This document shows positions 1 through 11,107 of a stretch of DNA of 64,000 nt, piece by piece. The stretch is from assembly GCA_020205615.1 (NCBI GenBank), contig CM035156.1, positions 19,557,128 through 19,621,127 of the forward strand. Direction: 5' to 3'. A program made the translations under genes and the position numbers. The notes under the pieces are model-generated. The model had not been told where the DNA came from. It searched no databases and worked only from the letters and a program-made list of their open reading frames with translations. Within the stretch, counting starts at the first letter, position 1. Each line of letters starts with the position of its first letter. The stretch comes from Panax quinquefolius (taxonomy: Eukaryota; Streptophyta; Magnoliopsida; Apiales; Araliaceae).

Positions 1-448
1 CGATCCAGAGATCGCACTCCTGAGAGTACAAAGAAGGCACTTGTTGTTGCGTATTCTCACCATAAGCGCTTGGAGTTCGGAGATGAAGTATATCTAGAGT
101 CGTACTCAGAGAGTCTCTGAGGTACACCACCCTCAGACGCTCGTCTCGGAAAAAGGCCCTCTAAAGTTGGAGGTTCTGTTGTAAGAGACCGATCTGCTCA
201 GAAAAAGGAGTCGCCGAAAAAAGAAGTATCATCTCAACCAGAAGGTGTGGAGTATCTGGTTAAAGAATTAAAGGAACTTCGAAAGCAGTTTGACGAAGTA
301 CAAAAAACGAAAGATACTTGGAAAGAAGGAATCCCTTTTTCCGCGGAGATTCTTAAAGAAAAAAAACACCCCACCAAGAAGTTGCCCCCACATTGAAAGT
401 TATGATGGATCGGGGATCCCTACGACCCACGATCGAGCGTTCGAATAG

Positions 449-992
449 ATGATGGATTATTATGACTTTAGCGATCTTCTAAAAATGTCATACTTTTGTC
501 CAACGCCTTTCGGAAAAGATGCGGCGGTGGATGGGGACTTTGCCCTCGGATTCATTTCATCTTGGGCGGACATATACAATGAAGTTTCATGCTCGCCGGG
601 AGCAACAAAAGAAGGGGAAAACCAACGGGTTCGTTGGCTCAGGTTCGACAGTATTCAAATGAGTCTTTAGGCTAATATGTGAAGCGGTTCCGTGAAGCAG
701 TCGGCCAAGTGACAGCCTGAATGATCTACAAGCTGTTGGACTGTTTCAGAATGGGTTAGATTTGGTTAAATTAGAGAAGTTGGTGAAGAAGTTAATGTTT
801 CACCACCCGAAGAGTCTCGCTGAAGCTTTTGACAAAGCTGAATGCTATATCGTGGTGGAGGAAGCCATGAACAGCCTCAGACGTCCTTCTTCAGATCGGC
901 TTAATGAGACAGATCGGGACAGAACCGATGGGGACCAGAAGAAAAATGAAGGGAATAAAGACCGCTATGAAGGCGGGTCGAAAAAATACTGA
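449..992 (+). pseudogene. Tat retrotransposon gag remnant
   Basis: Two open segments in different frames (449-670 and 762-992) carry gag-like sequence. The first has an FISSWADIY stretch typical of the capsid region of plant gypsy gag. The second has the KLxxKLMFHHPKSLAEAFDKAE pattern that precedes the basic, charged tail. The tail is rich in D, R, E and K, as in Tat gag C-termini. No CCHC zinc knuckle can be read in frame. Stops and frame changes show it is dead. The first ~450 bases also look like gag with stops. Confidence 0.6.
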
Positions 993-1335
993 TAATTAGA
1001 GATGAGGGGAGGAGGCGTTAAATTAAAAGCTCCAGCTCGAGAGAGTGAATAGGGCGTACAACACACTCAACACAGATTGTGGTACATTATCTTGGATCGA
1101 TTAAGAATCAACCTATCTTGAGCCACCTCGAGATAACATTAAGCTGGAAAAGGAAATTCTCGTAAGTATTGTGATTACCATCAAGCTTGGTCACGATCTG
1201 AACGACTACTGCTAGTTTGAAAGATTTCATTGAAAGAAAGGTACAAGTGGGGCTTTAATTGATGTATGTGGTCGCCGAACTAATCAACGGCGGACGAGAG
1301 GACTGTTCCGGCAGATTCAACCCGATTCAAAGGCG

Positions 1336-1677
1336 TTGCCCGGCTCGAATCGACCTGCAAGGCATGTGATAGATGTCATCATTGGGGGTACTTCAGCAAA
1401 CTTCGTTGGGAAGAAGCGTCGAAAAGTTACTTGGATTCGGTCGTATCGATTGGCGGGTACCTCCCGGACCGACGAGACCTTATTCAATCTGATAATCTCC
1501 TTTCTTGATGAAGATTACCCTTCGAAATCATCGAACCGCACGAGGATCACCGGTGTTTACCGCAAGAAGGGGTTCGGTGGATATAAGCGAATGATGGTAG
1601 ATAATGGGTCTTCAGTAGATATTACGTATGCCCACGCTTATCGGAGGATGCACTGGGCGGGCGGAAGATGGAGATGA
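1336..1677 (+). pseudogene. Retrotransposon aspartic protease remnant
   Basis: The 113-residue open segment holds VDNGSSVDI near residue 90, the active-site motif D-N-G-S-S used by Tat and Athila proteases in place of the usual D-[ST]-G. It lies between gag and reverse transcriptase, as expected. The sequence past the motif loses similarity to the family, and the frame closes at 1677. Bases 1680-2180 look like the degraded protease-RT linker. Confidence 0.6.
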
Positions 1678-2184
1678 GGCGGGAGGCTCCTTTGTATGGT
1701 TTTAGTAACGATCCGGTCAAGGTGGTTTGGAACCATTGAACTATCGGTCATCTTCTTGAACGGCCCCTCAACAGTAGAAATTATTTGTAAATTTTATGTT
1801 GTGCGTATGTAGATTCTGCTTATAATGCTATTTTGGAAGGCTACTTTAATTGCTTTTGCAGTTGTGACCTCAATTCCTCATTTCAAAATCAAATTTCCTC
1901 TGCTCATGGGGTTGGTGAGGTGAAAGGGATTTGGATCTGCCGAGAAGGTGTTATAGAAATCTTGTGATCACTTGGAGTGGGGTATCACAAAAGCGCACCA
2001 TGGCAATAGAAATCGAACCCTTCACCGAGAGTAGTTCCGAACCATTGGTCATGCCGGTGAAGAAAGCAGAGGAGATAGAGCTCATCCGGGCAAGGTGAAT
2101 AAGACAAAGAAAATAGGTTTGGGTCTGCGGAACTCTCTCCTACGAACCTCATGGAGCTCTGAGATCTTATGTTGACATCTTAGC

Positions 2185-3423
2185 ATGGGAACCTCAAGAT
2201 ATGCCAGAGTAAGCGGGGATATCGGCGAGCATCGGTTGAAGTGGACCCGTCAAAGAAACCAAATCCGAAGCGGAAGAGGGGATCTTTGCACCGAGCGTCG
2301 GCGGATCATCGATGAAGAGATTACAAAACTGTTGGCAGCTGACTTCATCTTTGAGATCGACTACCCGTAGTGGATGACAAATGTGGTGCTGGTCCAGAAG
2401 CAGAATGGTAAATGGCGAGTCTGCATCGACTATACCGATCTAAATAAAGCTTGTCCAAAGGATTTCTACCCACTGCCCCACATCGACCAACTTATCGATG
2501 CCACTTCGGGGTATGCTTTGTTAAGTTTCATGGACGCATTCTCTGGATATCATCAGATTTCCATGTGTAAAGAGGATATACCGAAGACGGCGTTCATTAC
2601 GCATCGTTCGGTATATGCCTATAAGAAAATGACTTTCAGCCTCATTAATGCCGGAGTCACATACCAGAGGATGATGAATTATGTCTTCAGATATCAGCTG
2701 AGCAAGAATGTGGAGGTGTACGTGGACGACATGATTGTCAAAAGCATGTTGGTGCATAAACATCTGGATGATTTAGAAGAATGCTTTCAGACAATTCGTC
2801 ATCACAACTTGAGATTGAACCCCACTAAGTGCACCTTGATCTAGGGGTTGGCAAATTTACGGGTTATCTTGTCGATCGAAAGAGGAATTGAAGCCAATCC
2901 AGAGAAGATTCAAGCGATCCTGAACATGAAGACTCCTCAGTCATTTAAAGATGTTTAACGTCTGACTGGGAGGATTGTAGGTTTAAGGAGGTTCATGTCC
3001 AAGTCGGCAGAAAGATGTTTGCCGTTTTTTGATACGTTGAAAGGGCCGAAGAATGCAAAGACGTTCCAATGGACTTCGGAGTGTGAGGACGCCTTTCAGA
3101 GCATCAAGTCCTACTTATCTTCGGCGCCTTTGTTAGTGAAGCCCGCTCCTGCTGAGCCTCTATATTTATACTTAGCAGCTAGTTCGTTGGCGGTAGGAGC
3201 AGTTTTGGTGCGTGAAGTTGGGGGTAAGCAGCACCTAGTTTATTATGTAAGCCATGTCCTTCGGGATGCTGAAACAAGGTACCCAAACATCAAAAAGTTT
3301 GCTTTTGCTTTAATAACTGCTAGTCGAAAGCTTAGACAATACTTCCAGGGTAGATTGGTAATAGTATACACAGATCAGCCTTTGAAGAAGATTATGGGCA
3401 AACACGAGGTATCGGGAGATTAA
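2185..3423 (+). pseudogene. Retrotransposon reverse transcriptase and first RNase H remnant
   Basis: Three open segments (2185-2370, 2374-2844, 2995-3423) make one RT-RNase H region interrupted by stops at about 2368, 2842 and 2956. The second segment has the fingers motif WRVCIDYTDLNKACPKD and the catalytic YVDDM, where D-D binds metal ions. The third segment continues into the connection and RNase H domain with YYVSHVLRDAETRYP and IVYTDQPL. Family knowledge: this enzyme copies element RNA into DNA. The key residues remain but the frame is broken. Confidence 0.85.
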
Positions 3424-3559
3424 TTGCGTGGACGATGGAGTTGTCCCAATTTTTCATTGAATATCATCCCCAACCGCCATCAAAGGGCAAGCCTTGGCTG
3501 ATTTTGTAGTTGAATGCTCGTTTTAAAGCTAATGAAGTTGTGGCGGTGAAGGATCCGAC

Positions 3560-4210
3560 AGGCGATTATAGTTCTTCAATGAAGCGAGTTAAATGGATAT
3601 TTGTATGCAGATGGGTCTTCTACCACGGATGTCGGTGGAGCGAGGATTATTCTCGACGAGTCCGGAGGATTCAAGGTGCAACGAGCCATCGATTTCGATT
3701 CAAAGCGACGAAACAACAAAGGTTTGAGTATGGTAATTTTCATGAGGTTACGACTAGCGAAGAGTCTTGAAGTACGAGAATAGTCATCTTGATGATTCTC
3801 GCTTAGTCGTTAAGCAACTCTCTGGGGAGTACGAAGCTCGAGGCCCAAGAATGATCAAGTATTTGGCAGAATTGAAAGAACGACTCCAGTATTTCCAATC
3901 CTACGAGTTTCAGGGGGTTGAGTGTAACAACAATTCCATTGCTGATGCACTCTCCAAACTAGCCACTACGGATGTTAACGTCTTTGATGGGTCGGTTTAC
4001 TTAGAAATTTTGCAACATCCTAGTGTTCATCATGAAGCGGTGATGTGCATTAACCGAACCAACTGCTGGTTGACTCCATACCTGGAGTATCTAGCAGATG
4101 GCGTCTTACCTTCGGATCGGATGCTAGCCAAGAAAATCAAGTACAAGAGTGCTAATTTTGTTCTGATTGATGGGGATCTGTTCAAGGGCTTTCTCATCTC
4201 CACTTCTTGA
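3560..4210 (+). pseudogene. Second (archaeal-type) RNase H remnant of the Tat element
   Basis: A segment near 3601 starts with YADGSSTTDVGGARIIL, the start of the extra RNase H domain found in Tat elements. It continues after a frame change at about 3770 with DSRLVVKQLSGEYEARGPRM and then ADALSKLATTD. The domain sits directly after the first RNase H and before integrase. Its presence is the main reason for assigning the element to the Tat lineage. Frame changes at about 3600 and 3770 show decay. Confidence 0.75.
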
Positions 4211-5300
4211 AATGTTTGACTCCATCCGAAAATTTGAATATGCTCTCTACGAGAAGTACACGAAGGCATCTGTGGCGACCATATAAATGACTAAGTCATT
4301 AGCTTTATAAAGTACTTCGTCGAGGGTACTCTTTGGTCTACCATGTTCAAGGAAACGATTTGAATCGTCGAAAGTGCGAAGAAGTGCCAACTCAACAGGT
4401 CCATACCACATCGACCACCGGAAGAGCTATACTCGATCTTATCTTCTATACCCTTATTTGTTTGGGGGTTGATATCTTTGGGTCCGCTCTAAAAAGCAAA
4501 AGGTCAAGTCGGTTTTGTTATAGTTGTCATCGATTATATGACCAAATGGTTAGAAGTAAAGCCACTTAGGTTAATAACGAACAGAATGCTTGAAATTTTT
4601 GAAAGAATCAGTAGTATTCCGTTTTGGAATTCCTAAGGTGGTAATATCGGACAATGGACGTCAGTTTGTGGGATCGAAATTTGAAACATTTTTGAAAGAA
4701 CTAGGGATCTAGCACAGAAAGACTTCAGTAGCTCATCCTCAGTCAAACGGACAAGTTGAAGTGACCAATGAACGCACTGCTTTGAATGGGATCAAGCCAG
4801 ATTGGACGAAGCTAAGGGCGAGATGGCGAAAGAGTTACTTAGTGTGTTATGGGCTTATCGAACTACTCAGGGACTACTGACGGGGGATTCACCTTTCGAT
4901 TGGCCTATAAATGCGATGCCTTAGTCCCGCTTGAAATTGGATCTCAAGTCTTGAAAGTTAGTCGATTCAAAGATCTGATGAGGAAGGGCTGAAGGCCAAT
5001 CTTGATTTGCTTGAGGAAGTCAGAGAAACAGCCTTAATTAAATTGGCAGCCTATCAGCGAAGAGTGGCCAAGCATTATAATAAGGGGGTAAAGTTTCGCA
5101 GATTCGAAGTAGGAGATTTTGTCCTCAGAGAAGTCGAAACATCTACACCTCAGAATCTGGGAAAGTTAATGCCAAACTGGGAAGGACCGTATGAAATCAC
5201 TGAAGTGCAGAAGCCGGGGACTTATCGGTTGAAGACATTAGACGGGTCAGTAATTAAAAATACTTGGCACGCTGGCAGGCTTAGGAAGTACTTTCAGTAA
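4211..5300 (+). pseudogene. Retrotransposon integrase remnant
   Basis: Pieces of the core can be read in shifting frames around 4440-4900: VVISDNGRQFVGSKFE, then AHPQSNGQVE and LWAYRTTQ. These are the expected integrase core D and E neighbourhoods. The last segment, 5007-5300, is open for 97 residues. It contains the C-terminal fold with FEVGDFVLR, GKLMPNWEGPYEI and NTWHAGRLRKY, which closes the polyprotein in Tat elements. Integrase joins element DNA to the chromosome. This one is inactivated by stops. Confidence 0.8.
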
Positions 5301-5404
5301 AAACGATGTCAGTACATCGGAAGTCTGTAAATATTTACGTTATCATCAATAAAAGTTCCTTTTTTCTCTCAAACAAATATTGTCTCCGTTGTTGATCAGT
5401 TTAG

Positions 5405-5935
5405 TGGTGTAAGAAGGTTCGGGGGGACTCGCTGACCATTCGATGGTAGCCTTAATGGCAGGTGGAGTTATGGGTTTGTTAGGCCCTTCGTGGTAGGCAA
5501 ACGCCATCCTTAAGACGTTGTCAGGCCCTGGGTGGTAGGAAATTGTCGACACTTGAACCTTGTCGAATGACCCTTCCGTGGTAGGCAAGTGTCATCCTTA
5601 AGACATTATCGAGCCCTGCGTGGTAGGTAATTTTCGACACTTAGAACTTGTCGAATGCCCTTACGTGGTAGGCAAGTGTCATCCTTAAGACGTTGTCGGC
5701 CCCTACGCGTGGTAAGGCGAATTGTCGACACTTAGACCTTGTCGAGGCCCTTCATGGTAGGCAAGTGTCATCCTTAAGACGTTATCGGGACTGCGTAGTA
5801 AGCGATTGTCGACACTTAGACCTTATCGTCGAAGCCCTTCGTGGTAAGCAAGCATTGTTCTTTAGACTTTATCGAGGGCCCTTCGTGGTAGGCAAATGTC
5901 ATCTCTTGGTTTTGTTAGGCCTTTCCGATAAACAA
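5405..5935 (+). repeat. ~44/88-bp tandem repeats in the Tat 3' UTR
   Basis: After the integrase stop, the phrases CGTGGTAGGCAAGTGTCATC and GGTAATTGTCGACACTTAGA alternate. GTCATCCTTAAGAC recurs at about 5503, 5591, 5679 and 5767, a spacing of about 88 bases, and each 88-base unit is made of two related ~44-base halves. Copies differ by substitutions and small indels. Tandem repeats in the 3' UTR are known for Tat elements and can seed satellite DNA. ORFs that span the array are artefacts of the repeat. Confidence 0.8.
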
Positions 5936-6197
5936 AAATTCCTAATGAAGCGATCATCTCACACTTCGGTAACTAATAAGTATCCCTTTACTTTATTACC
6001 TAAATTTTTTCTAAGTGTCGAGTTCGGAATGCCTCATTCTTTAACTTCACCTTATCTGTTATATGACATGCTTAGTTGTTAATTAACAGTTCGAGTTGAA
6101 TCCTTGAAAGAGTTTGTACATTTTTCCAGTTGAATTTGATTACAAAATCAGGAACTTTTTACACAAGTCCTATAAATTAAAGAAAGTTAAATTATTT

Positions 6198-8759
6198 TCA
6201 GACAGCAGCTTCATCTCCGGAGTCTAGTAAGAACGGATCCAGTTGGGCCGCCACTAGCTTTTCCTTGCCCCAACTTCGGCAATCTTCGTACCCTTCATAG
6301 TATGCTTTCAGAATTTTTGCGCCAAGCTCGTCAGATGTACGATAATCCGCTTGTATCTGCTTGACCAATTCTTCGGTCAGGGGAGGGTCCTGTTCTTGAA
6401 GTACCTTTATCTTGCCACGAAGCTTACGACGCTTGGCCTTATGGACTTTCCTATCAGACCGAGCCTTCGTCTGAACTTCGCTGAGTTGTGTTGATAAGTT
6501 TTGATTGGCTACAGCAAGCCCCTCTTTGGTAGTCTTCAAAGCTTCGGTCTCTGCAACAAAACGAACATTCATGGTAGATAATTTTTGTTCGCTAGCTTTT
6601 GTCGTCTTCAGTTCTTTTCTGACCGAGCTCAGCACGTCATAATTTTCCTTCATATCCTCCTTGGTTTGGGCCAATTCCCTCTGAAGACTTTCATTGGCAT
6701 GGAGAACAGATTCACGTTCCTCTCTCTCTCGAGCCAATGTAGCCTTTAACATATTGTTCTCCCTCCTCAAAGTCTCCTCACCGGACTCGGCATTTATATG
6801 CCTGGGACGTAAACGCCCGTAGACTGCGTTTGCCTGCACATATTCGACAGTATCCGGTCAATTTCAAATATTTAGGCAAGTAAAGAAATGTTTAATCGAT
6901 AAAACCCTCACTTACCTTTGCGGATAACTCATGCCTTCATCAAGAAAATTCCGTTCAGTATGATTATCAAATCGGTGATCATCATTTTCCGAACGAAGGC
7001 ATCAAAGAGTTGGAAGGAAAGTTAACGTTATGTCGAGGCCACAAAAGTGGCGCCCAAAGGCCTCATCATGGAATTTCGTGATGAGGGCCTTGGGGGAAGG
7101 CATCGGTTGGTCGTGAATGGGAGAAGGATCCATATAGATATTTTCGGGGAAGAAGATTGAGTGGAGTAGGATCTCGAACGGTAGAATTACGAGCGTTGGC
7201 CCGGGGTGGGCTTGTTGGATGGTTGTTTTCTCTTTCAAGATGGTACTGCAACAGGTTCAGTTCTTTCTTCTTCATTTACTGATTAAAATCTCCACGGGGT
7301 TTTGTTGGAGGATGAGCGAATGAAGAAGTTACTCTAAGCTCATCCGGGAGTTAAGGGAATGACTTTGGTTCTCAACTTTTTGATTCGAAGAAGTCGCCTA
7401 CGATCATTTACAGGTAGATCTAATAAACTTGTTCGAACTAATACTGGATTGACGTCTAGTGGTGTTGGATCAACAGTTGGCGGTATTGGATCAACAGTTG
7501 GTTCAGATTCAGAAAGAGCTTCAGAGTTTGACGGGATGAAAATTAGTCGAGGCCTTCGGATGGCTCTTTTCTTTCGTCGAAGTTGGAGGACTCTTTCCGA
7601 GAGAAGGGGTTCGTCATCTATGGGTGCATGGGTTGGAGGTTCATCAGTTGATGCTTCAGTAGGTGGGTTGAATTTGGAGGAGGCTTCCGGTTGTGAAGGT
7701 TCAGCATCGACATCTGCAGATTTCCCGACTGCATTGTCTTCGGATGGGACTTCATGTTGTGAAGAATCGACGGTGGCTTCTACCGATTTTCCAGCTAACA
7801 AATCCTCTAAGTCTTTCATCTCCGAAGGTGACGGTTTGATCAAAGTTACTACAGAAGATTAACAGTTCTACATCAGAATCCATATCACAAAATTTTCAAA
7901 TAATCATAAAATGAATTTGTACTTACGTTTGTGGTTGTACAACCACGCTTGATTGGAAAGAAGTCTATAGTTCCATTCCTCCCTCGGGAAATTGTCCAAA
8001 AGCTCTATCATCTCAGCCTCACGTTCTTCAGAGACGTCTCCGAAGTCCGTAGAAATCTTTTCATCAGTGGCCCACTCCGGTAAAGAGATGATTTCGAGTC
8101 CTTTGACGAAAAATCATCTTTCATGCCATCCTTTGTTGCTTGAAGGAGTATTCACTAACGAGCGTCTCTCGAACCTCTCTCCTGTTTTTGAAGAATGCTT
8201 GCTTATAGTCTTAAATCCTTTCTCTCCGGGTAGACCAGGCCTTGTATACGATAAAAAGAAGAAGTCGGCCTTGAGTTCGACACCAAGTTCGTGGCATAAA
8301 GCTACGAATGCTAAAATATGAATATAAGAGTTCGATTAATTGGACGAACCCAACACCCAGAACCTTAATAAAGTTACTACGAAAGCGTGAAGGGGAATCG
8401 GATCCCTTTCTCCGGGATGGTCGTCGTATACTTGACCATCCATCCTTCGGCGTTGGTACATCCGTTTCTCCGGACTGGAGCTCTCACCAAATGGGTATCC
8501 GAGAATGTGGCAACGAGTTGAAGCCTCTCCAAGTCAACCTCTCAGTAACTTTCGAGGAGTGTTGGCATGGAGGTACTATTCTTTATTCATGTAGAATCTT
8601 GCGGAAGGATCGGGAGAAGATTTCATTATTGGTTTCTTCTTAGTAGTTGCGGTGGTTAATCGTAACTTGAAGCATTTTGGTAGAGTTTGGGCTTGGAGGA
8701 ACAGAGCAGTTTGGTGTCACTAGCGAGGGACGACCTTGCTCGTAATCTTTAGAAGCCAT
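6198..8759 (-). pseudogene. Spliced antisense ORF of the Tat element (degenerate)
   Basis: On the minus strand, between the 3' UTR repeats and the 3' LTR, an ORF starts MASKDYEQGRPSL at 8759. A degraded globular region follows to about 7930, then a Pro/Ser/Glu-rich segment (7340-7843), then a 213-residue, highly charged coiled-coil segment (6198-6839). Two short introns with good borders are visible: donor GTAAGT at about 7926 with acceptor near 7849, and donor GTAAG at 6915 with acceptor TGTGCAG at 6834. Antisense ORFs in this position are known in Grande-like Tat elements and their role is unknown. Stops in the first exon, and after the Pro-rich part, make this copy non-functional as read. 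The coiled-coil exon is open throughout. Confidence 0.6.
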
Positions 8760-8882
8760 TGTTAACGATTCTGAGAGAATCTGAAAGAGGGTTCGAGAGA
8801 TAGAAAAAGAAAGTTTGAAAGTCTGAAATTCAAATTGACAGTAAAACTATCAAAATTGGTAAAGTTACCTTTTATATTGATT

Positions 8883-9842
8883 TGTTACATGGTAATCGAG
8901 GGCTGAATTAATTCACAAAGAATGATGGTGAATTAGAAGAGGTGTCGTCCGGTTTGGGTCTAAATATCTTAATCGGAGTGGACTTATGTCTATTGGGCCT
9001 CCCATTTCGCTTTTCGATATCAATTTGGACCGATTTTGTTGGGCTTTGGTGAGTTTCACTTTGGACCTCTTGTGACTTATCATAATTCGTTATATCACGG
9101 GCTATCTTGTTTTATAGTCTTCATTAAACACCTTGTTTAATAAAAGACTAGAAAAAATGTTGGTAGCCAATCCTTTTCCTTATTAGGCCGGACTTAATAA
9201 AATTTCTTTCTCCTTGGATTATATTACTTCTTGTCTCCGATTGGTCCGAATGATTTGGACCCAATTACTTGATTATTTCGTTGGATCCTTTCGGTTGGAT
9301 CCGGTCGTTTGGGTCATTTCAAGTTATTTGGGCTTAGTCGTTGAATTGGCCCATTATACAAATTGTCACTTAACCCAACTTTGTGGAAATAATCATTATG
9401 CCAAATAATAGTTGATTACTATATATACGCACCTTTCTGCATGGCATTAATGAGGATGGGACTTCGGATAATGGCGGTGGCAAAGAGTGGTAGCAGGTGA
9501 GGAAGTAGGCTACATACTTTCTAATTGAAATGACCGGAGTGGGGAAAAGGTGTCGGGGAGGTGATGGGTGTACGATGGCACCGGATTAGATGACGTGTAA
9601 ATTTAGGATCACAAAGGAGATAAGTAACAAAACATTACACACACAATCATATGATTATTCTCTCTCAATTAGATATTATTTTCCTCCATCATTAACCTTG
9701 TGATCGCCGATACTTGACTCTCACGCCGGAGCTATCCCCCGACGGTCAAGCCGTCAAGCTTTTGGTGTTGACTTGTTGAACTGTGCAGGATATCGGACGC
9801 GTCTTGGTGATTGGAACGTGGAGAAAGATCCTAACGTTAACA
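8883..9842 (+). repeat. Probable 3' LTR of the Tat element
   Basis: The segment begins TGTTACATGG and ends GTTAACA, giving matched TGTTA/TAACA ends. It has no coding sequence and holds a TATA-like ACTATATATACG at about 9418. The borders are a best guess: the other LTR is outside the window, no convincing polypurine tract lies just before 8883, and a purine-rich stretch near 8795-8815 allows an earlier start. Confidence 0.4.
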
Positions 9843-9882
9843 AATGACTTGTTAAATTTTGTTTTACAACATCCCATCATCA

Positions 9883-10353
9883 CTAAATCCAACTAACATA
9901 GCTTTTGCTTCTTGGAAACAAATGATCAAGTAATTTTATATCCCGATTATCTCCAAAATCACTACTCACCAGTATTATCTTCATCAATCCTTCCAATACT
10001 GACGCTCTGACTTCGAGGCACGACTTTGGCCACTCCGGTAGACCGTTGTCGCCGGAGAAACTCCAAGTCAATCTTATCTCCCAGACTTCTAGTTGAAGCA
10101 ACCTTAAGAAGCTCTCTAAAATCTTCATCGCTTGTGGTTGATTTAACACTGAAGCTCTTTGGTAAAGTGGCGACATCTGTTGTGGGACAGCCATAGACAC
10201 CGCCGCCGTAAGTGACATGTCCGGCGCAGCTATTCATGCTACTGACATACAAGTCTCTGGCCCTGATCAGGGCTCTCTAATCGGAGCTTTAGCCCAACGG
10301 CTGATTCTGCTTTCTGCCTTTCGGCTAGCTTCGGACATTTTCATTTGGGTCAT
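9883..10353 (-). pseudogene. Frameshifted copy of the small plant protein gene at 31415
   Basis: Read from an ATG at 10353, the product parallels the intact protein at 31415-31834 almost throughout: MTQMKMSE, RARDLYVSSMN, TLPKSFS, SDEDFRELLKVASTRSL, KVVPRSQSVSIGRIDED and FPRSKS. Two frameshifts break it, one near 10280 just before the RALIRARD segment and one near 9962 after GRIDEDNTG. It lies on the opposite strand to its paralogue, about 21 kb away. The probable end of the Tat element is 40 bases past its 3' end. If the frameshifts are consensus errors, it would be an intact second gene. The family is plant-specific with unknown function as far as I can tell. Confidence 0.75.
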
Positions 10354-10505
10354 AATAAATTTATCCCTTAATTAATTTTGTTGCTCCAATAGCTAATCAA
10401 AAGCAATAAAAAGTTGATTGGTGTGGAATAGAAATTAAGGTGGGGTTTGGATTTGATTGGGATACACTATTATTTGCTAGTTCAAACAATTTTCATAGAC
10501 ATGCA

Positions 10506-11107
10506 TAAGGGTCTAAACGAGTCAGAGAGCTACTCGAAATTATAAATTCGTACTCGAATTCGAATTATATTTAAAAAATTATACTCAGATTCGACTCGAC
10601 TCGAATATTTATTATTCGAATTCGATCCGATTTCATTTCGAATATTTATTCAAACTACTCATGAGTTTTAAATTCATTTCGAATTCGATATCTACATAAT
10701 AACTAGTTTTATAATAAATATAATTATAAATTGAATTTGTTATTTTACTTAAAAATGAGAAAATATATTTATTATTACACTTTTCAAATATAAAATCACA
10801 ATTAAAAACAAAACAAAATAATAACTAATTATCCTAATTTGATTTAAATTTGTATATATTATAAGAGAATATATTGAACATCTAATCGAATATGTATTAA
10901 CTGAGTATGTATCGAATCACAATCAAAAATTCAGTGGTTTGAATCTTAAGCAAGTCGAGTATAACCTCGCTTTATTCTACTCATATTTTTATTCGAACTA
11001 TTTTTAATGCTTCAGATTTGGATCAATAATATTATTATCGAATCCTAGCCTCATTACCGTATTTTTTCGAGTCGAGCCTGAACTTTGTTGGCTTGTTTAC
11101 AGCCTTA
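10506..11107. mobile_element. hAT-type MITE (602 bp)
   Basis: Imperfect terminal inverted repeats (left TAAGGGTCTAAACGAGTC; the right end read inward is TAAGGCTGTAAACAAGCC) enclose AT-rich sequence dotted with TCGAGTCGA and TCGAATTCGAA subterminal motifs. It is flanked by 8-bp duplications GACATGCA and GACATACA (7 of 8 match). An 8-bp duplication and these ends fit a non-autonomous hAT element. There is no transposase ORF. Confidence 0.75.

Larger units (their letters stand above)
1..9842 (+). mobile_element. Degenerate Tat-lineage Ty3/gypsy LTR retrotransposon (5' end outside window)
   Basis: Gag, protease, reverse transcriptase, RNase H, a second RNase H and integrase remnants follow each other in this order on the + strand, in several frames with many stops. 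This is the Ty3/gypsy order. A second RNase H-like domain between the first RNase H and integrase, a repeat-rich 3' UTR and an antisense ORF before the 3' LTR are hallmarks of the plant Tat (Grande/Retand-type) lineage. The window opens inside gag, so the 5' LTR and primer-binding site are not visible. The right border is set by a probable LTR ending at 9842. No intact polyprotein survives, so the copy cannot be autonomous. Confidence 0.85.

Noticed and set aside
7359..7862. 167-residue + strand ORF
   Set aside because: It is the shadow of the antisense Pro/Ser-rich exon on the minus strand; splice sites and the neighbouring coiled-coil exon support the minus strand.
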